Source of the DNA: an uncultured Eubacteriales bacterium
GTDB lineage: Bacteria; Bacillota; Clostridia; Oscillospirales; CAG-382
Assembly: GCA_900551295.1 (NCBI GenBank)
Contig: URVJ01000020.1
Location: forward strand, 1 to 40,495
DNA length: 40,495 bases
Reading direction: 5' to 3'
The notes beneath the pieces are model-generated. The model was not told the origin of the DNA. It did no database searches and saw only the letters and a program-made list of their open reading frames with translations. Made by a program: the position numbers and the translations under genes. This document shows positions 8,261-16,378 of the stretch, one piece after another; within the stretch, counting starts at the first letter, position 1; every line of letters starts with the position of its first letter.

Positions 8261-8746
8261 ATGAAAAACAAAATTACAGATAAATTATTCGAGCTTGCCT
8301 ATACCGACTCTATGACGGAGCTGCAAAACCGCAACGCTTATGAAGAACGCTTGAAAAAGCTACGCAAACCAAGCAGCAACATTTCACGCATTACCGTCAT
8401 TGTTATTGACATAAACGGTATGAAAGAAATTAACGACAGTTACGGGCATTTCAGCGGTGATGATGCAATAAAAACCGTTGCAAAGGCATTAAAAGACACT
8501 ATCGGCACAAAAGCGGATATATACCGCATCGAAGGCGATGAGTTTGTGTGCATATCCGAAAGCAATGTACTTCCGTACATATCGCAGTTTAAGGATACCA
8601 TCAGCTTTATCAACCGTGAAAAACTGTATAAACTGGCGGTTTCAATAGGCTATTCAAAATATCACGAAAAATATACGAAAAGCATTGACAATATTATCTG
8701 CCGTGCCGATGAGAAGATGTATAAGGCTAAAAAGGATAAAAAATAA
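8261..8746 (+). CDS. Minimal GGDEF diguanylate cyclase
   Basis: A 161-residue stand-alone GGDEF domain, predicted to make c-di-GMP from two GTP. Visible signatures: YTDSMTELQNRNAYE (normally DxLTxLxNR), the metal/nucleotide region DINGMKEINDSYGHFSGDD (50-68), and the active-site motif EGDEF (91-95), a functional variant of GGDEF. The inhibitory RxxD site five residues before the motif is absent (GTKA instead), so product inhibition is not expected. There is no sensor, signal peptide or membrane segment. AGGAGG lies just before the ATG. It sits between virB4 and the NlpC/P60 gene with 18-52 nt gaps, so it probably rides the transfer transcript after an attenuator. It may link c-di-GMP level, surface attachment and conjugation. 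Confidence 0.9.
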   Translation: MKNKITDKLFELAYTDSMTELQNRNAYEERLKKLRKPSSNISRITVIVIDINGMKEINDSYGHFSGDDAIKTVAKALKDTIGTKADIYRIEGDEFVCISESNVLPYISQFKDTISFINREKLYKLAVSIGYSKYHEKYTKSIDNIICRADEKMYKAKKDKK

Positions 8747-8764
8747 CGCCGGAGGTGATACGCT

Positions 8765-11092
8765 TTGAGCGAAAAAGATATAAAGGTAAAACCGCAGACC
8801 ACCACAAAAGCGGCTAAAAACGCTCCGAAATCGGTAGAACATTCGGCAAAAGCGGCGGTTAAGGATATAAAGACAGTGGCAAAGGACACGCTTGTTAAAA
8901 ATGTTATGGATAAGCAGCTTGATACACGGCAGTCGGAGCAACCGCAGAGAGCCGAGGTTGAAGCGACCGAACAGGTGGAAAATACATATTATTCCGCCGT
9001 GGATACGGTGTACCAAAAAGGTAAAAGCCTTGCGGAAAACAAGGTAAAGCAGCACCGACAACAGGTCAAAGCAAAGGAAAATGCTAATACTCCCAACACA
9101 CCGCAAGCCGATACTTCGGAAGTGCAGAACACACCAAAGCAAGCGGATAATGCACCTAAAACGAAAGAAAGTGTAAAAAATACCGATTCTGCACCAAAGA
9201 CTAATAATTCTGTGGCACAGGTTAAGACCAAAGAAGCATACATCAAGTCGCAGAAATCCCAAAAGGCTGAAAATATCGCCGAAACAGTAAAAACAAAGCA
9301 GAACTATATCAACGCTCACAAAAATGCGAAGATTAAGCAAAAACCGAGTGTTTCGACACCAAAAACAAGGGAAAATATTTTGGTTTTCTCTGCTCCTGCT
9401 ACCAAAACCAAAGAGCAAGCAATAAAAGACGCACGAAAAAAATATGTTTCCGAAAAGCTGAAAACAAAAGCTGAAGCTGAAAAAGCAGCACGGCAAAATC
9501 ATACTTCGGATATACCGATACATAACGGGAATTTGCCGAAAACAGAAATTTCAACACCCGAAATACAACGAAGCATATCTGACACCGCTTTACCCTCAAA
9601 ATCTATGCCAAAAACAAAGGAAAGCTACATACGCTCATACGGCAAAGCTCCGTCCGACCTCATAAAAACACCGGAGAGAGCAAAAGCAATGCCAAAGCAG
9701 AACGCTCACACCGTTACCCGCAATGTATCGACAGGTGCAAAAAAGGCGGTTAAAACAAAAGACAGTCTTTTGAAAGGCACAAATAAAGCCGTAAAAACGG
9801 GAAATTCCTATGTCGGCAAGTCTGCAAAGAAAAAAGCTGTTAAATCTGCTAAACGGGCGGCAAAGACGCAGAAGGAAATCACGAAAAAAGCGGCAAAGCA
9901 AGCTGCCAAGCAAGCGAAAGAGGTTGCTCAAAAATCTGCACAAGCCGCAAAGGCAACCGCAAAAGCAACAGTTAAAATTGCGGTTAAAGTCGCTCAAATG
10001 GTAGCGGCAGCAGCAAAAGCCATTGTTTCCGCACTTGCCGCACTCGGTGGATGGGCGGTTCTGTTAGTCGCTTTAATTGTTGTAATCGTGGTTGCGGCTA
10101 TTGCCGCAAGTCCTTTCGGTATTTTCATTTCCGATGAAGCGGCGGATAATGACAGTATTCCCATTTCAGCTATCGTTGCCGAGTGTAATATGGAGCTTTC
10201 AAATAAGCTCGATGACATAGAAAATGCCGCAGCCGCCGACCGCAGCGAAATTATCGGAGAACAGGCAAATTGGGACTTGGTACTCGCCGTATTTGCGACA
10301 AAGGTTGCAGGCGTGGAAGATGATACGGCCCTTGATGTTGTCGTTATCACGGAGGATAAAAAACAAAAGCTCAAAGGTGTGTTTTGGGATATGCACGAGA
10401 TAACCTCACGCACGGAAACGGTTGCAAACGGTGATACCAATGAAAAGGTTGTATATATTACAATTACGGCGAAAACAAAAGAGGATATGATTTCACAGTA
10501 TAATTTCACACGCAAGCAACAGGAAGCGCTCGATACGCTTTTGGAGCAAGACGAGGTGTTGATTTCCGCAGCGCAGTCGCTCGCAGTGTCAGACGCTACC
10601 GCACAGGATATTTTGAAAAACTTACCCGACAGTTTATCAACGGAGCGAAAGAAGGTTATAAAAGCCGCCTGCTCGCTTGTAGGCAAGGTGAATTACTTTT
10701 GGGGCGGTAAATCGTCTGCTATCGGCTGGGACTCTGAATGGGGCAAGCTGAAAACCGTATCGGCGGAGGGCAGTAAAACAACCGGGACAAAAAGACCTTT
10801 CGGACTTGACTGTTCGGGGTTTGTTACTTGGAGCTTTATCAATTCCGGGTTTAATGCGTCAAGCATAGGACACGGAACACAAGGACAAATCGCAAAGTGC
10901 AGCCGAATATCTTGGAGCAATGCACAAGCCGGAGATTTAGCCTTTTACGGCGATTTATCCCACGTCGGAATTATCGCCGGGAAAGACGCAAGCGGAAATA
11001 TCCTTGTTATCCATTGTTCGAGCAGCAATAATAATGTAGTCATAACCCCAAACGGCGGTTTCGGCTTTGCGGCACGACCGAGTGCGTATTAA
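8765..11092 (+). CDS. CD1108-type membrane-anchored NlpC/P60 peptidoglycan hydrolase
   Basis: A 775-residue protein. Residues 1-415 are Lys/Ala/Thr-rich and low-complexity, with a recurring KTKE(S/A)YI(R/K)S-like unit (about residues 135-310) and then Ala/Lys heptads. A single strong membrane segment lies at about 424-452. The outside part carries a linker domain and a C-terminal NlpC/P60 endopeptidase with catalytic C683 (LDCSGFV), H733 (LSHVGI) and H750 (VIHCSS). In Tn1549-like elements this gene follows virB4, and relatives open the cell wall locally for the transfer channel (VirB1-like role). Start is TTG at 8765 after CGGAGGTGA. The 400-residue cytoplasmic repeat region is unusual; it may bind DNA or other transfer proteins. 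A terminator follows. Confidence 0.9.
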   Translation: MSEKDIKVKPQTTTKAAKNAPKSVEHSAKAAVKDIKTVAKDTLVKNVMDKQLDTRQSEQPQRAEVEATEQVENTYYSAVDTVYQKGKSLAENKVKQHRQQVKAKENANTPNTPQADTSEVQNTPKQADNAPKTKESVKNTDSAPKTNNSVAQVKTKEAYIKSQKSQKAENIAETVKTKQNYINAHKNAKIKQKPSVSTPKTRENILVFSAPATKTKEQAIKDARKKYVSEKLKTKAEAEKAARQNHTSDIPIHNGNLPKTEISTPEIQRSISDTALPSKSMPKTKESYIRSYGKAPSDLIKTPERAKAMPKQNAHTVTRNVSTGAKKAVKTKDSLLKGTNKAVKTGNSYVGKSAKKKAVKSAKRAAKTQKEITKKAAKQAAKQAKEVAQKSAQAAKATAKATVKIAVKVAQMVAAAAKAIVSALAALGGWAVLLVALIVVIVVAAIAASPFGIFISDEAADNDSIPISAIVAECNMELSNKLDDIENAAAADRSEIIGEQANWDLVLAVFATKVAGVEDDTALDVVVITEDKKQKLKGVFWDMHEITSRTETVANGDTNEKVVYITITAKTKEDMISQYNFTRKQQEALDTLLEQDEVLISAAQSLAVSDATAQDILKNLPDSLSTERKKVIKAACSLVGKVNYFWGGKSSAIGWDSEWGKLKTVSAEGSKTTGTKRPFGLDCSGFVTWSFINSGFNASSIGHGTQGQIAKCSRISWSNAQAGDLAFYGDLSHVGIIAGKDASGNILVIHCSSSNNNVVITPNGGFGFAARPSAY

Positions 11093-11101
11093 AAGACAAG
11101 A

Positions 11102-11133
11102 CAGCGATTGGCATTTTACAATGCTTTTCGCTG
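11102..11133. terminator. Terminator between convergent genes
   Basis: CAGCGATTGGCATT (11102-11115) pairs with AATGCTTTTCGCTG (11120-11133) except for two T-T mismatches, around a TTAC loop. CCTTTCTCATTTT follows on the plus strand and the minus side leads into CTTGTCTTTT. It can end the transfer operon and the opposing HTH transcript. Confidence 0.65.
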
Positions 11134-11139
11134 CCTTTC

Positions 11140-11382
11140 TCATTTTATTTCCTGCTCCAATGATGCAAATTCTTGTGTGTTGAAAAATTCAGATAAAGAA
11201 ATATCTAATCCGTCGCATAACTTTTTGAGCGTTACAATTCCGGGATTTATGCTTTTCCCATATAAAATGTTTTTAATTGTTGATGGTGCAATTCCTGATT
11301 CTGTTGCTAATTTATTTATAGTTATTCCTTTTTCACCGCACAGAAAAATTAAACGATTTTTCACCGTTTCATAGGTATTCAT
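11140..11382 (-). CDS. XRE-family HTH repressor
   Basis: An 80-residue Cro/C1-type regulator that is one helix-turn-helix domain (about residues 6-65: NRLIFLCGEKGITINKLATESGIAPSTIKNILYGKS...TLKKLCDGLDISLSEFF). AAGGAGG lies 7-8 nt before its ATG. It diverges from the SLOG gene; two palindromes in the shared interval cover both predicted -10 boxes, so it likely represses itself and its neighbour. Such small regulators often control ICE transfer or accessory modules. Which genes it controls beyond the divergon cannot be seen. Confidence 0.88.
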   Translation of the reverse strand: MNTYETVKNRLIFLCGEKGITINKLATESGIAPSTIKNILYGKSINPGIVTLKKLCDGLDISLSEFFNTQEFASLEQEIK

Positions 11383-11402
11383 ACATTTCGTACCTCCTTT
11401 TT

Positions 11403-11460
11403 AGTCTAATTATAGACTGTTTTGCTTGAAAAAGTCGGCTATATATGATACTATATAGCC
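11403..11460. promoter_or_regulatory. Divergent promoters with two palindromic operators
   Basis: Rightward promoter: TTGAAA (11426-11431), 17 bp, TACTAT (11449-11454), with an extended TGA. Its -10 lies inside a perfect inverted repeat, GGCTATATA (11437-11445) and TATATAGCC (11452-11460). Leftward: a TATAAT box (complement of 11409-11414) lies inside the second perfect palindrome, AGTCTA (11403-11408) and TAGACT (11413-11418); its -35 is weak. Both palindromes are plausible binding sites for the flanking HTH protein. Confidence 0.7.
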
Positions 11461-11498
11461 TATATAAAGACTATTATGCACAAAAAGGAGTTTTCTAC

Positions 11499-11990
11499 GT
11501 GGAAAATGAAAAACGATTACACAGGTGCTGCTTTACGGGACATCGCCCCGAAAAATTAAGCCTTTCCGAAAACGAGGTAAAACCTCTTTTGGAGAAAGCT
11601 ATTGACAATGCAATAGCGGACGGATATGTAACTTTTATAACGGGAATGGCAAAAGGCACGGATATATGGGCGGCAGAAATTGTGCTTGAAAAGAAAAAGC
11701 AGAATGAGGCTCTGCACCTAATCTGTGCTGTGCCGCACCCCGACTTTGAGAAACGGCGTGGATTCTTTGAAGAACGACGGTATAACCATATATTAAAAAA
11801 TGCCGATTATATAACCACAATCAGCGACCATTATTATAAGGCTTGCTATCAAAAACGGAACGAATGGATGGTTGACCGTTCAAGCCTTGTAATTGCCGTT
11901 TGGAACGGACAGCCGAGCGGAACGAAAAATACTATTGACTATGCAAATCGCAAAGGGACTAATGTTGTTAATGTGTTACATAACACATAA
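11499..11990 (+). CDS. SLOG-family protein (DUF1273/YpsA-like)
   Basis: A 163-residue protein of the DUF1273/YpsA branch of the SLOG Rossmann fold. The two family hallmarks are present: CCFTGHRPEKL near the N-terminus and FITGMAKGTDIWAAE in the middle, plus a C-terminal GT.N...YA pattern. SLOG domains bind nucleotide-derived ligands and are common near mobile-element and defence genes. The start is GTG at 11499, eight nt after AAGGAG; a start at 11445 would fall within the -10/operator region and is rejected. It lies alone between the divergent operator and an inverted repeat. The ligand and cellular role are unknown. Confidence 0.88.
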   Translation: MENEKRLHRCCFTGHRPEKLSLSENEVKPLLEKAIDNAIADGYVTFITGMAKGTDIWAAEIVLEKKKQNEALHLICAVPHPDFEKRRGFFEERRYNHILKNADYITTISDHYYKACYQKRNEWMVDRSSLVIAVWNGQPSGTKNTIDYANRKGTNVVNVLHNT

Positions 11991-12016
11991 TTGATGCCGT
12001 TTTATTTATAATAATT

Positions 12017-12049
12017 TGCCTATATTGTATTTTACATATAATATAGGCA
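12017..12049. repeat. 10-bp perfect inverted repeat after the SLOG gene
   Basis: TGCCTATATT (12017-12026) and AATATAGGCA (12040-12049) are separated by 13 bp. GAAATTTTGTATATTTG follows, so it may be a weak terminator. It resembles the GGCTATATA operator arms upstream, so a regulatory site is also possible. Confidence 0.5.
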
Positions 12050-12068
12050 GAAATTTTGTATATTTGTT

Positions 12069-12135
12069 AGAAAATGAAGATAATTACGAGAAAATGAAGT
12101 GTTTTGTTGATTTTGTGAATGTATTATGGTATAAT
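12069..12135 (+). promoter_or_regulatory. Promoter and paired direct repeats before the defence-island regulator
   Basis: TTGATT (12107-12112), 17 bp and TATAAT (12130-12135) with an extended TGG form a good promoter. Just upstream, AGAAAATGAAG occurs at 12069-12079 and again at 12089-12099, exactly 20 bp apart (two helical turns). This fits an operator for a dimeric activator or repressor. The ribosome site GGGAGGAG is at 12157-12164. Confidence 0.7.
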
Positions 12136-12169
12136 ATAATTGATAGTTTATAAATTGGGAGGAGTTATT

Positions 12170-12379
12170 ATGTGTGTCAGTTACAAAAAGCTATGGGTTT
12201 TGCTTGCACAAAAGGAAATATCAAAAGCACAGCTCAGAAAGGAACTATCCCTTTCACCTTCTACATTCACAAAGCTCAACAAAAACGAAGTTGTATCTTT
12301 TGGTGTCCTTATTAAAATTTGCGAAAAACTTGACTGTAATATAGGGGACATCGTTGATGTGATTAAAGCAACTGTGTAA
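12170..12379 (+). CDS. Small XRE/YozG-like HTH regulator of the defence island
   Basis: A 69-residue Cro/C1-type HTH protein (SYKKLWVLLAQKEISKAQLRKELSLSPSTFTKLNKNE...LIKICEKLDCNIGDIVDVI). The ATG at 12170 follows GGAGGAG; an in-frame start at 12140 would precede this site and is unlikely. It is the first gene of a co-directional run through the helicase, DUF4391, Mod and Res genes and is probably their controller, since C-protein-like regulators commonly precede restriction systems. The direct repeats before its promoter are candidate binding sites. A short hairpin (12389-12410) separates it from the helicase. Confidence 0.85.
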   Translation: MCVSYKKLWVLLAQKEISKAQLRKELSLSPSTFTKLNKNEVVSFGVLIKICEKLDCNIGDIVDVIKATV

Positions 12380-12388
12380 GCAAAGTTT

Positions 12389-12410
12389 ACTGTACTGTTT
12401 TTCGTACAGT
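12389..12410 (+). repeat. Short hairpin between regulator and helicase genes
   Basis: ACTGTAC (12389-12395) and GTACAGT (12404-12410) form a perfect 7-bp stem around TGTTTTTC. No T run follows, so termination is doubtful. It could be an operator or mRNA structure. Confidence 0.45.
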
Positions 12411-12444
12411 TATTAGATTATAATTAAATGCGGGAGATGTAAAT

Positions 12445-15400
12445 ATGGAGATAATTGATAATATTTCAAAAACCTTAAAAGACGATTTGAAAGTTGAAAT
12501 CAAAGACGGAAGCAAGCTCTCTGTTGCAGCCGCCTGTTTTTCCATATACGCTTTTCAGGAATTGAAAGACGAATTGAAAAAAATTGATGAAATGCGTTTC
12601 ATATTTACATCGCCCACATTTACCACCGAAAAAGCAAAAAAGGAAAAACGGGAGTTTTATATTCCTCGCCTTAACCGTGAAAGAAGTCTGTACGGAACGG
12701 AATTTGAAGTAAAGCTCCGCAACGAGCTTACACAAAAAGCAATAGCGAAAGAATGTGCCGAATGGATACGCAAAAAGGTTGTGTTTAAGTCCAATGTATC
12801 CTCGGACAATATGATGGGCTTTATAAATGCCGATGATAAAAGCTATATGCCGATAAACGGTTTCACCACGGTTGATTTGGGGTGCGAGCGTGGAAACAAT
12901 GCGTATAATGTGGTTCAAAAAACAGAGTCGCCTATGTCCGACCTGTATATAAAACTGTTTAATGATTTGTGGAATGATAAAACAAAAATGCAGGAGGTAA
13001 CGGACGAAGTAATCGAAAATATCACCGCAGCATATAACGAAAACTCACCCGATTTTATATACTTTGTAACTCTGTATAACATTTTTAACGAATTTCTTGA
13101 AGATATATCGGAGGATGTTTTGCCGAATGAGGCAACCGGCTTTAAGGAAAGCAAGATATGGAGTATGCTCTATAACTTCCAAAAGGATGCCGCTCTTGCG
13201 ATTATAAATAAACTTGAAAAATATAACGGCTGTATTTTAGCCGACAGCGTAGGCTTGGGTAAAACATTCACCGCCCTTGCCGTTATAAAATATTACGAAA
13301 ACAGAAATAAATCCGTGCTTGTTCTATGCCCCAAAAAGCTGACGAACAACTGGAATACATATAAAGATAACTATATCAATAACCCCATTGCGTCGGACAG
13401 GCTCCGTTATGATGTTCTCTATCACACCGACCTGAACCGAACAAGCGGCAAGTCGAACGGACTTGATTTGGACAGGCTTAATTGGGGCAACTATGACCTT
13501 GTGGTAATCGATGAGTCGCACAATTTCAGAAACGGCGGAAAATTGGTTGAAAATCCCGATGAGGACGAAAAGGATAACCGCTATGTAACCTTGATGAAAA
13601 AGGTTATTCGTGCCGGGGTTAAAACAAAGGTGCTTATGCTATCCGCAACGCCCGTAAACAACAGGTTTAACGACCTTAAAAATCAGCTTGCCCTCGCATA
13701 CGAGGGGCATACCGATTACATTGACGAAAAGTTGAACACAACACGCTCGATAGATGAAATTTTCCGAAATGCACAAAGAGCGTTTAACACTTGGAGCAAA
13801 TGGGAACCGTCGGAGAGGACAACCGACAGCCTGCTCAAAATGCTTGATTTTGACTTTTTTGAGGTCTTGGACAGTGTAACCATTGCCCGTTCAAGAAAGC
13901 ATATACAAAAATATTATGATATGGCGGATATAGGAACATTCCCGAAAAGGCTAAAACCGATTTCCAAAAGACCGCCGCTGACAGACTTGAAAGAGGCAAT
14001 AAACTATAACGAAATATTTGAGCAGCTGCAGCTGCTTCAGCTGGATATTTATCGCCCGTCACTCTACATATTGGACAGTAAAATCGAAAAATATGCCGAA
14101 CTGTATGAGGATAACAAAGTTAATGTCGGATTTACACAGGCAAACCGTGAGCAAGGCATACGGCGGCTTATGGCAATAAACCTTATGAAACGAATGGAAA
14201 GCTCGGTGTATTCGTTTAATTTGACCTTGACACGAATTAAGGAACTTATTGAAAGCACGGTAAAGACTATTGAAGAATATGATCGTGTTTCAAATGTTAC
14301 GCTTAACCTTACCGATATAAGCGATGCAGACGATTTTGACAACGATGACCAAAACAGTGATGAGTTGTTCTCGTTCGGCAAAAAGGTCAAAATTGAGCTT
14401 GCCGATATGGACTATAAATCGTGGAAAGACAGTCTTGTAAAAGACGGCGAGGTTTTGGAACTTTTAACGCTTATGGTCGGAGATATTACACCGCAGCACG
14501 ACAGTAAGCTGCAAATGCTTTTTGATCTGCTGAAAGAAAAGATTGAAAATCCCATAAACGACGGCAACAAAAAGGTGATTATATTCACCGCCTTTGCAGA
14601 CACGGCAGACTATTTGTACGCAAATGTCAGCGAATATGTCAAAGCAAATTTCGGACTCAATACGGCACTTATCACGGGAAATATCGAGGGCAAAAGCACA
14701 ATTCCGAAACTTAAATGCGACTTAAACACCGTGCTTACCTGTTTTTCGCCCATATCGAAAGGCAGAGATTTGTTTGAAAGTATGCCGAAGTGCGATATTG
14801 ATGTTTTAATCGCAACCGACTGTATTTCAGAGGGACAAAATTTGCAGGACTGCGATTACCTCATAAATTATGATATACATTGGAACCCTGTCCGCATTAT
14901 TCAGCGTTTCGGTCGAATTGACCGTATCGGCAGTAAAAATGCGTGTATTCAGCTTGTCAACTTCTGGCCGAATATCACGCTTGACGAATACATCAACCTG
15001 AAAGCAACGGTTGAAACAAGAATGAAAATTGTTGATATGACCGCTACCGGTGATGACAATATTCTGAGCGATGAGGAAAAGACCGACCTTGAATACCGAA
15101 AAGCACAGCTCAAACGCTTGCAGGAAGAAGTTGTGGACATTGAGGATATGTCAAGCGGTATTTCGATTATGGACTTGGGACTTAACGAATTTCGCCTTGA
15201 TTTGCTGGAATACATAAAGCACCACCCCGATATTGATAAAACACCGTTTGGTCTGCACTCGGTTGTAAAAAGCACAGATGACAGTCCGGCAGGCGTGATA
15301 TATGTGCTTAAAAATCGCTCGAACAGTGTAAATATTGATAATCAAAACCGACTGCACCCGTTTTATATGGTGTATATCGGAAATGACGGCGAGGTCGTTT

Positions 15401-15687
15401 GCGACCACTTATCGCCAAAGGCGATGCTTGATAAAATGCGTTTTCTTTGCAGGGGCAAAACAGAGCCTATTGCGGAGGTTTACCGTGAGTTTAACAAAGA
15501 AACCCGTGACGGCAGAAATATGAAAGAGTTTTCCAAACTGCTCGGAGATGCCATTGCTTCTATTATTGAAGTCAAAGATGAAAGTGATATTGACAGCTTC
15601 TTGGGCGGAAATCAAGTCAGCTTTTTGTCAAATGAAATTAAGGGACTGGACGATTTTGAACTAATATGTTTTTTGGTTGTAAAATAG
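12445..15687 (+). CDS. SNF2-type superfamily 2 helicase with PLD-like N-terminus
   Basis: A 1080-residue ATP-dependent helicase/translocase. The N-terminal ~150 residues resemble the phospholipase-D-like region often fused to such helicases, but no HxKx4D catalytic motif is visible. Motif I ADSVGLGKT has K273; motif II is DESH (356-359); motif III is LSATPVNN; the second RecA lobe ends with motif V (ISEGQNLQDCDYLINYD) and motif VI QRFGRIDRIG (from Q820). About 200 further residues follow. The ATG follows GGGAGATG. Homologues of this arrangement accompany type III Mod/Res genes and DUF4391 proteins, so it is read as a component of an extended restriction system. It is not part of the classical two-subunit type III enzyme. 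Confidence 0.9.
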   Translation: MEIIDNISKTLKDDLKVEIKDGSKLSVAAACFSIYAFQELKDELKKIDEMRFIFTSPTFTTEKAKKEKREFYIPRLNRERSLYGTEFEVKLRNELTQKAIAKECAEWIRKKVVFKSNVSSDNMMGFINADDKSYMPINGFTTVDLGCERGNNAYNVVQKTESPMSDLYIKLFNDLWNDKTKMQEVTDEVIENITAAYNENSPDFIYFVTLYNIFNEFLEDISEDVLPNEATGFKESKIWSMLYNFQKDAALAIINKLEKYNGCILADSVGLGKTFTALAVIKYYENRNKSVLVLCPKKLTNNWNTYKDNYINNPIASDRLRYDVLYHTDLNRTSGKSNGLDLDRLNWGNYDLVVIDESHNFRNGGKLVENPDEDEKDNRYVTLMKKVIRAGVKTKVLMLSATPVNNRFNDLKNQLALAYEGHTDYIDEKLNTTRSIDEIFRNAQRAFNTWSKWEPSERTTDSLLKMLDFDFFEVLDSVTIARSRKHIQKYYDMADIGTFPKRLKPISKRPPLTDLKEAINYNEIFEQLQLLQLDIYRPSLYILDSKIEKYAELYEDNKVNVGFTQANREQGIRRLMAINLMKRMESSVYSFNLTLTRIKELIESTVKTIEEYDRVSNVTLNLTDISDADDFDNDDQNSDELFSFGKKVKIELADMDYKSWKDSLVKDGEVLELLTLMVGDITPQHDSKLQMLFDLLKEKIENPINDGNKKVIIFTAFADTADYLYANVSEYVKANFGLNTALITGNIEGKSTIPKLKCDLNTVLTCFSPISKGRDLFESMPKCDIDVLIATDCISEGQNLQDCDYLINYDIHWNPVRIIQRFGRIDRIGSKNACIQLVNFWPNITLDEYINLKATVETRMKIVDMTATGDDNILSDEEKTDLEYRKAQLKRLQEEVVDIEDMSSGISIMDLGLNEFRLDLLEYIKHHPDIDKTPFGLHSVVKSTDDSPAGVIYVLKNRSNSVNIDNQNRLHPFYMVYIGNDGEVVCDHLSPKAMLDKMRFLCRGKTEPIAEVYREFNKETRDGRNMKEFSKLLGDAIASIIEVKDESDIDSFLGGNQVSFLSNEIKGLDDFELICFLVVK

Positions 15688-15715
15688 TGTGGAGTGTGAA
15701 GCTTGACTCCACACT
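15686..15715. repeat. Hairpin of GTGTGGA heptads between helicase and DUF4391 genes
   Basis: AGTGTGGAGT (15686-15695) and ACTCCACACT (15706-15715) form a perfect 10-bp inverted repeat with a 10-bp loop. The left arm contains the same GTGTGGA heptad found in tandem inside the next gene (16154-16181). No T run follows directly. It could be an mRNA structure or part of a dispersed repeat. Confidence 0.65.
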
Positions 15716-15738
15716 TATTCCGGAAAGGAGAGTGCAAG

Positions 15739-16353
15739 ATGCTTGGCTTACCGAAAACAACGGAAATGAGCAAACAACTTCCGAAGAAGGCAATTTATGC
15801 AAAGTTCCGAATGAATACATCGGAAAAAGAAAAAATCGACGCAGATATTTCAAAAATCACGATAGTGAATGAAATAACTCCGAGTAAGGTCAATATTCCT
15901 GCCGGAGATGAAGTGAATAGTTTTTTTGTGTTGCTTGTTTCGCTGAAAAAGAAAGACTTTGACACAAAAACAGTAGCGACGCTCTCAAAACTTATACCGC
16001 AAAATATTCTGTTTGTATTGGAGTATAACGGCGAAAGCAAACTTGCGGTCTATCGCACAAAAATAATACAAAACGAGTGGGAACCGACGGATAAACAGAA
16101 AATAGAGCTTCAAGGCTTAAATCTTGATAAAGTGTGGGAAAACATTGTTAAGAGTTTGGAGTGTGGAGTGTGGAATGAGGAGTTGTCGCTCGATGAAAAT
16201 ATAGCATTGCACGAGAAACAAGCCAAACTCGAAAAAGAAATCGCACGACTCGAAAAGCAAGCACGAGCGGAACGACAGCCGAAGAAGAAATTTGAATTGG
16301 TGCAGAGGATAAAGAAATTGAAAATGGGGGTTGATTTTGGTGGACAAAAATGA
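15739..16353 (+). CDS. DUF4391 domain protein
   Basis: A 204-residue protein of the DUF4391 family. Visible features are the N-terminal LPKTTEM..QLPKKAIYAKF, the central FFVLLVSLKKKDFDTKTVATLSKLIPQNILFVLEYNGESKLAVYRTKI, and a C-terminal Lys/Glu-rich coiled coil (about residues 150-195). The family is of unknown biochemical function and, to my knowledge, is usually encoded beside such helicases and type III methyltransferases. AAAGGAG lies 8 nt before the ATG at 15739. Residues about 139-149 (SLECGVWNEE) are encoded by degenerate GTGTGGA heptads, which looks like a repeat absorbed in frame. It may bridge the helicase to the Mod/Res complex; this is inferred. Confidence 0.85.
   Translation: MLGLPKTTEMSKQLPKKAIYAKFRMNTSEKEKIDADISKITIVNEITPSKVNIPAGDEVNSFFVLLVSLKKKDFDTKTVATLSKLIPQNILFVLEYNGESKLAVYRTKIIQNEWEPTDKQKIELQGLNLDKVWENIVKSLECGVWNEELSLDENIALHEKQAKLEKEIARLEKQARAERQPKKKFELVQRIKKLKMGVDFGGQK
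16154..16181 (+). repeat. Tandem heptad repeat inside the DUF4391 gene
   Basis: Four 7-bp units run head to tail: GTTTGGA, GTGTGGA, GTGTGGA, ATGAGGA. They encode part of the linker before the coiled coil. The same heptad forms the hairpin 460 bp upstream. Confidence 0.7.
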
Positions 16354-16378
16354 ATTTAATATGGACGGAGAACATATA

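Noticed and set aside
8654..9523. Long minus-strand ORF opposite the GGDEF and NlpC/P60 genes
   Set aside because: It is Cys/Phe/Leu-rich antisense of Lys/Ala codons, has no ribosome site, and lies fully inside well-supported plus-strand genes.
9135..9660. Regular repeats in the NlpC/P60 gene as a CRISPR-like array
   Set aside because: The repeats are protein-level (KTKESYI-type), imperfect in DNA and unevenly spaced within an open reading frame.
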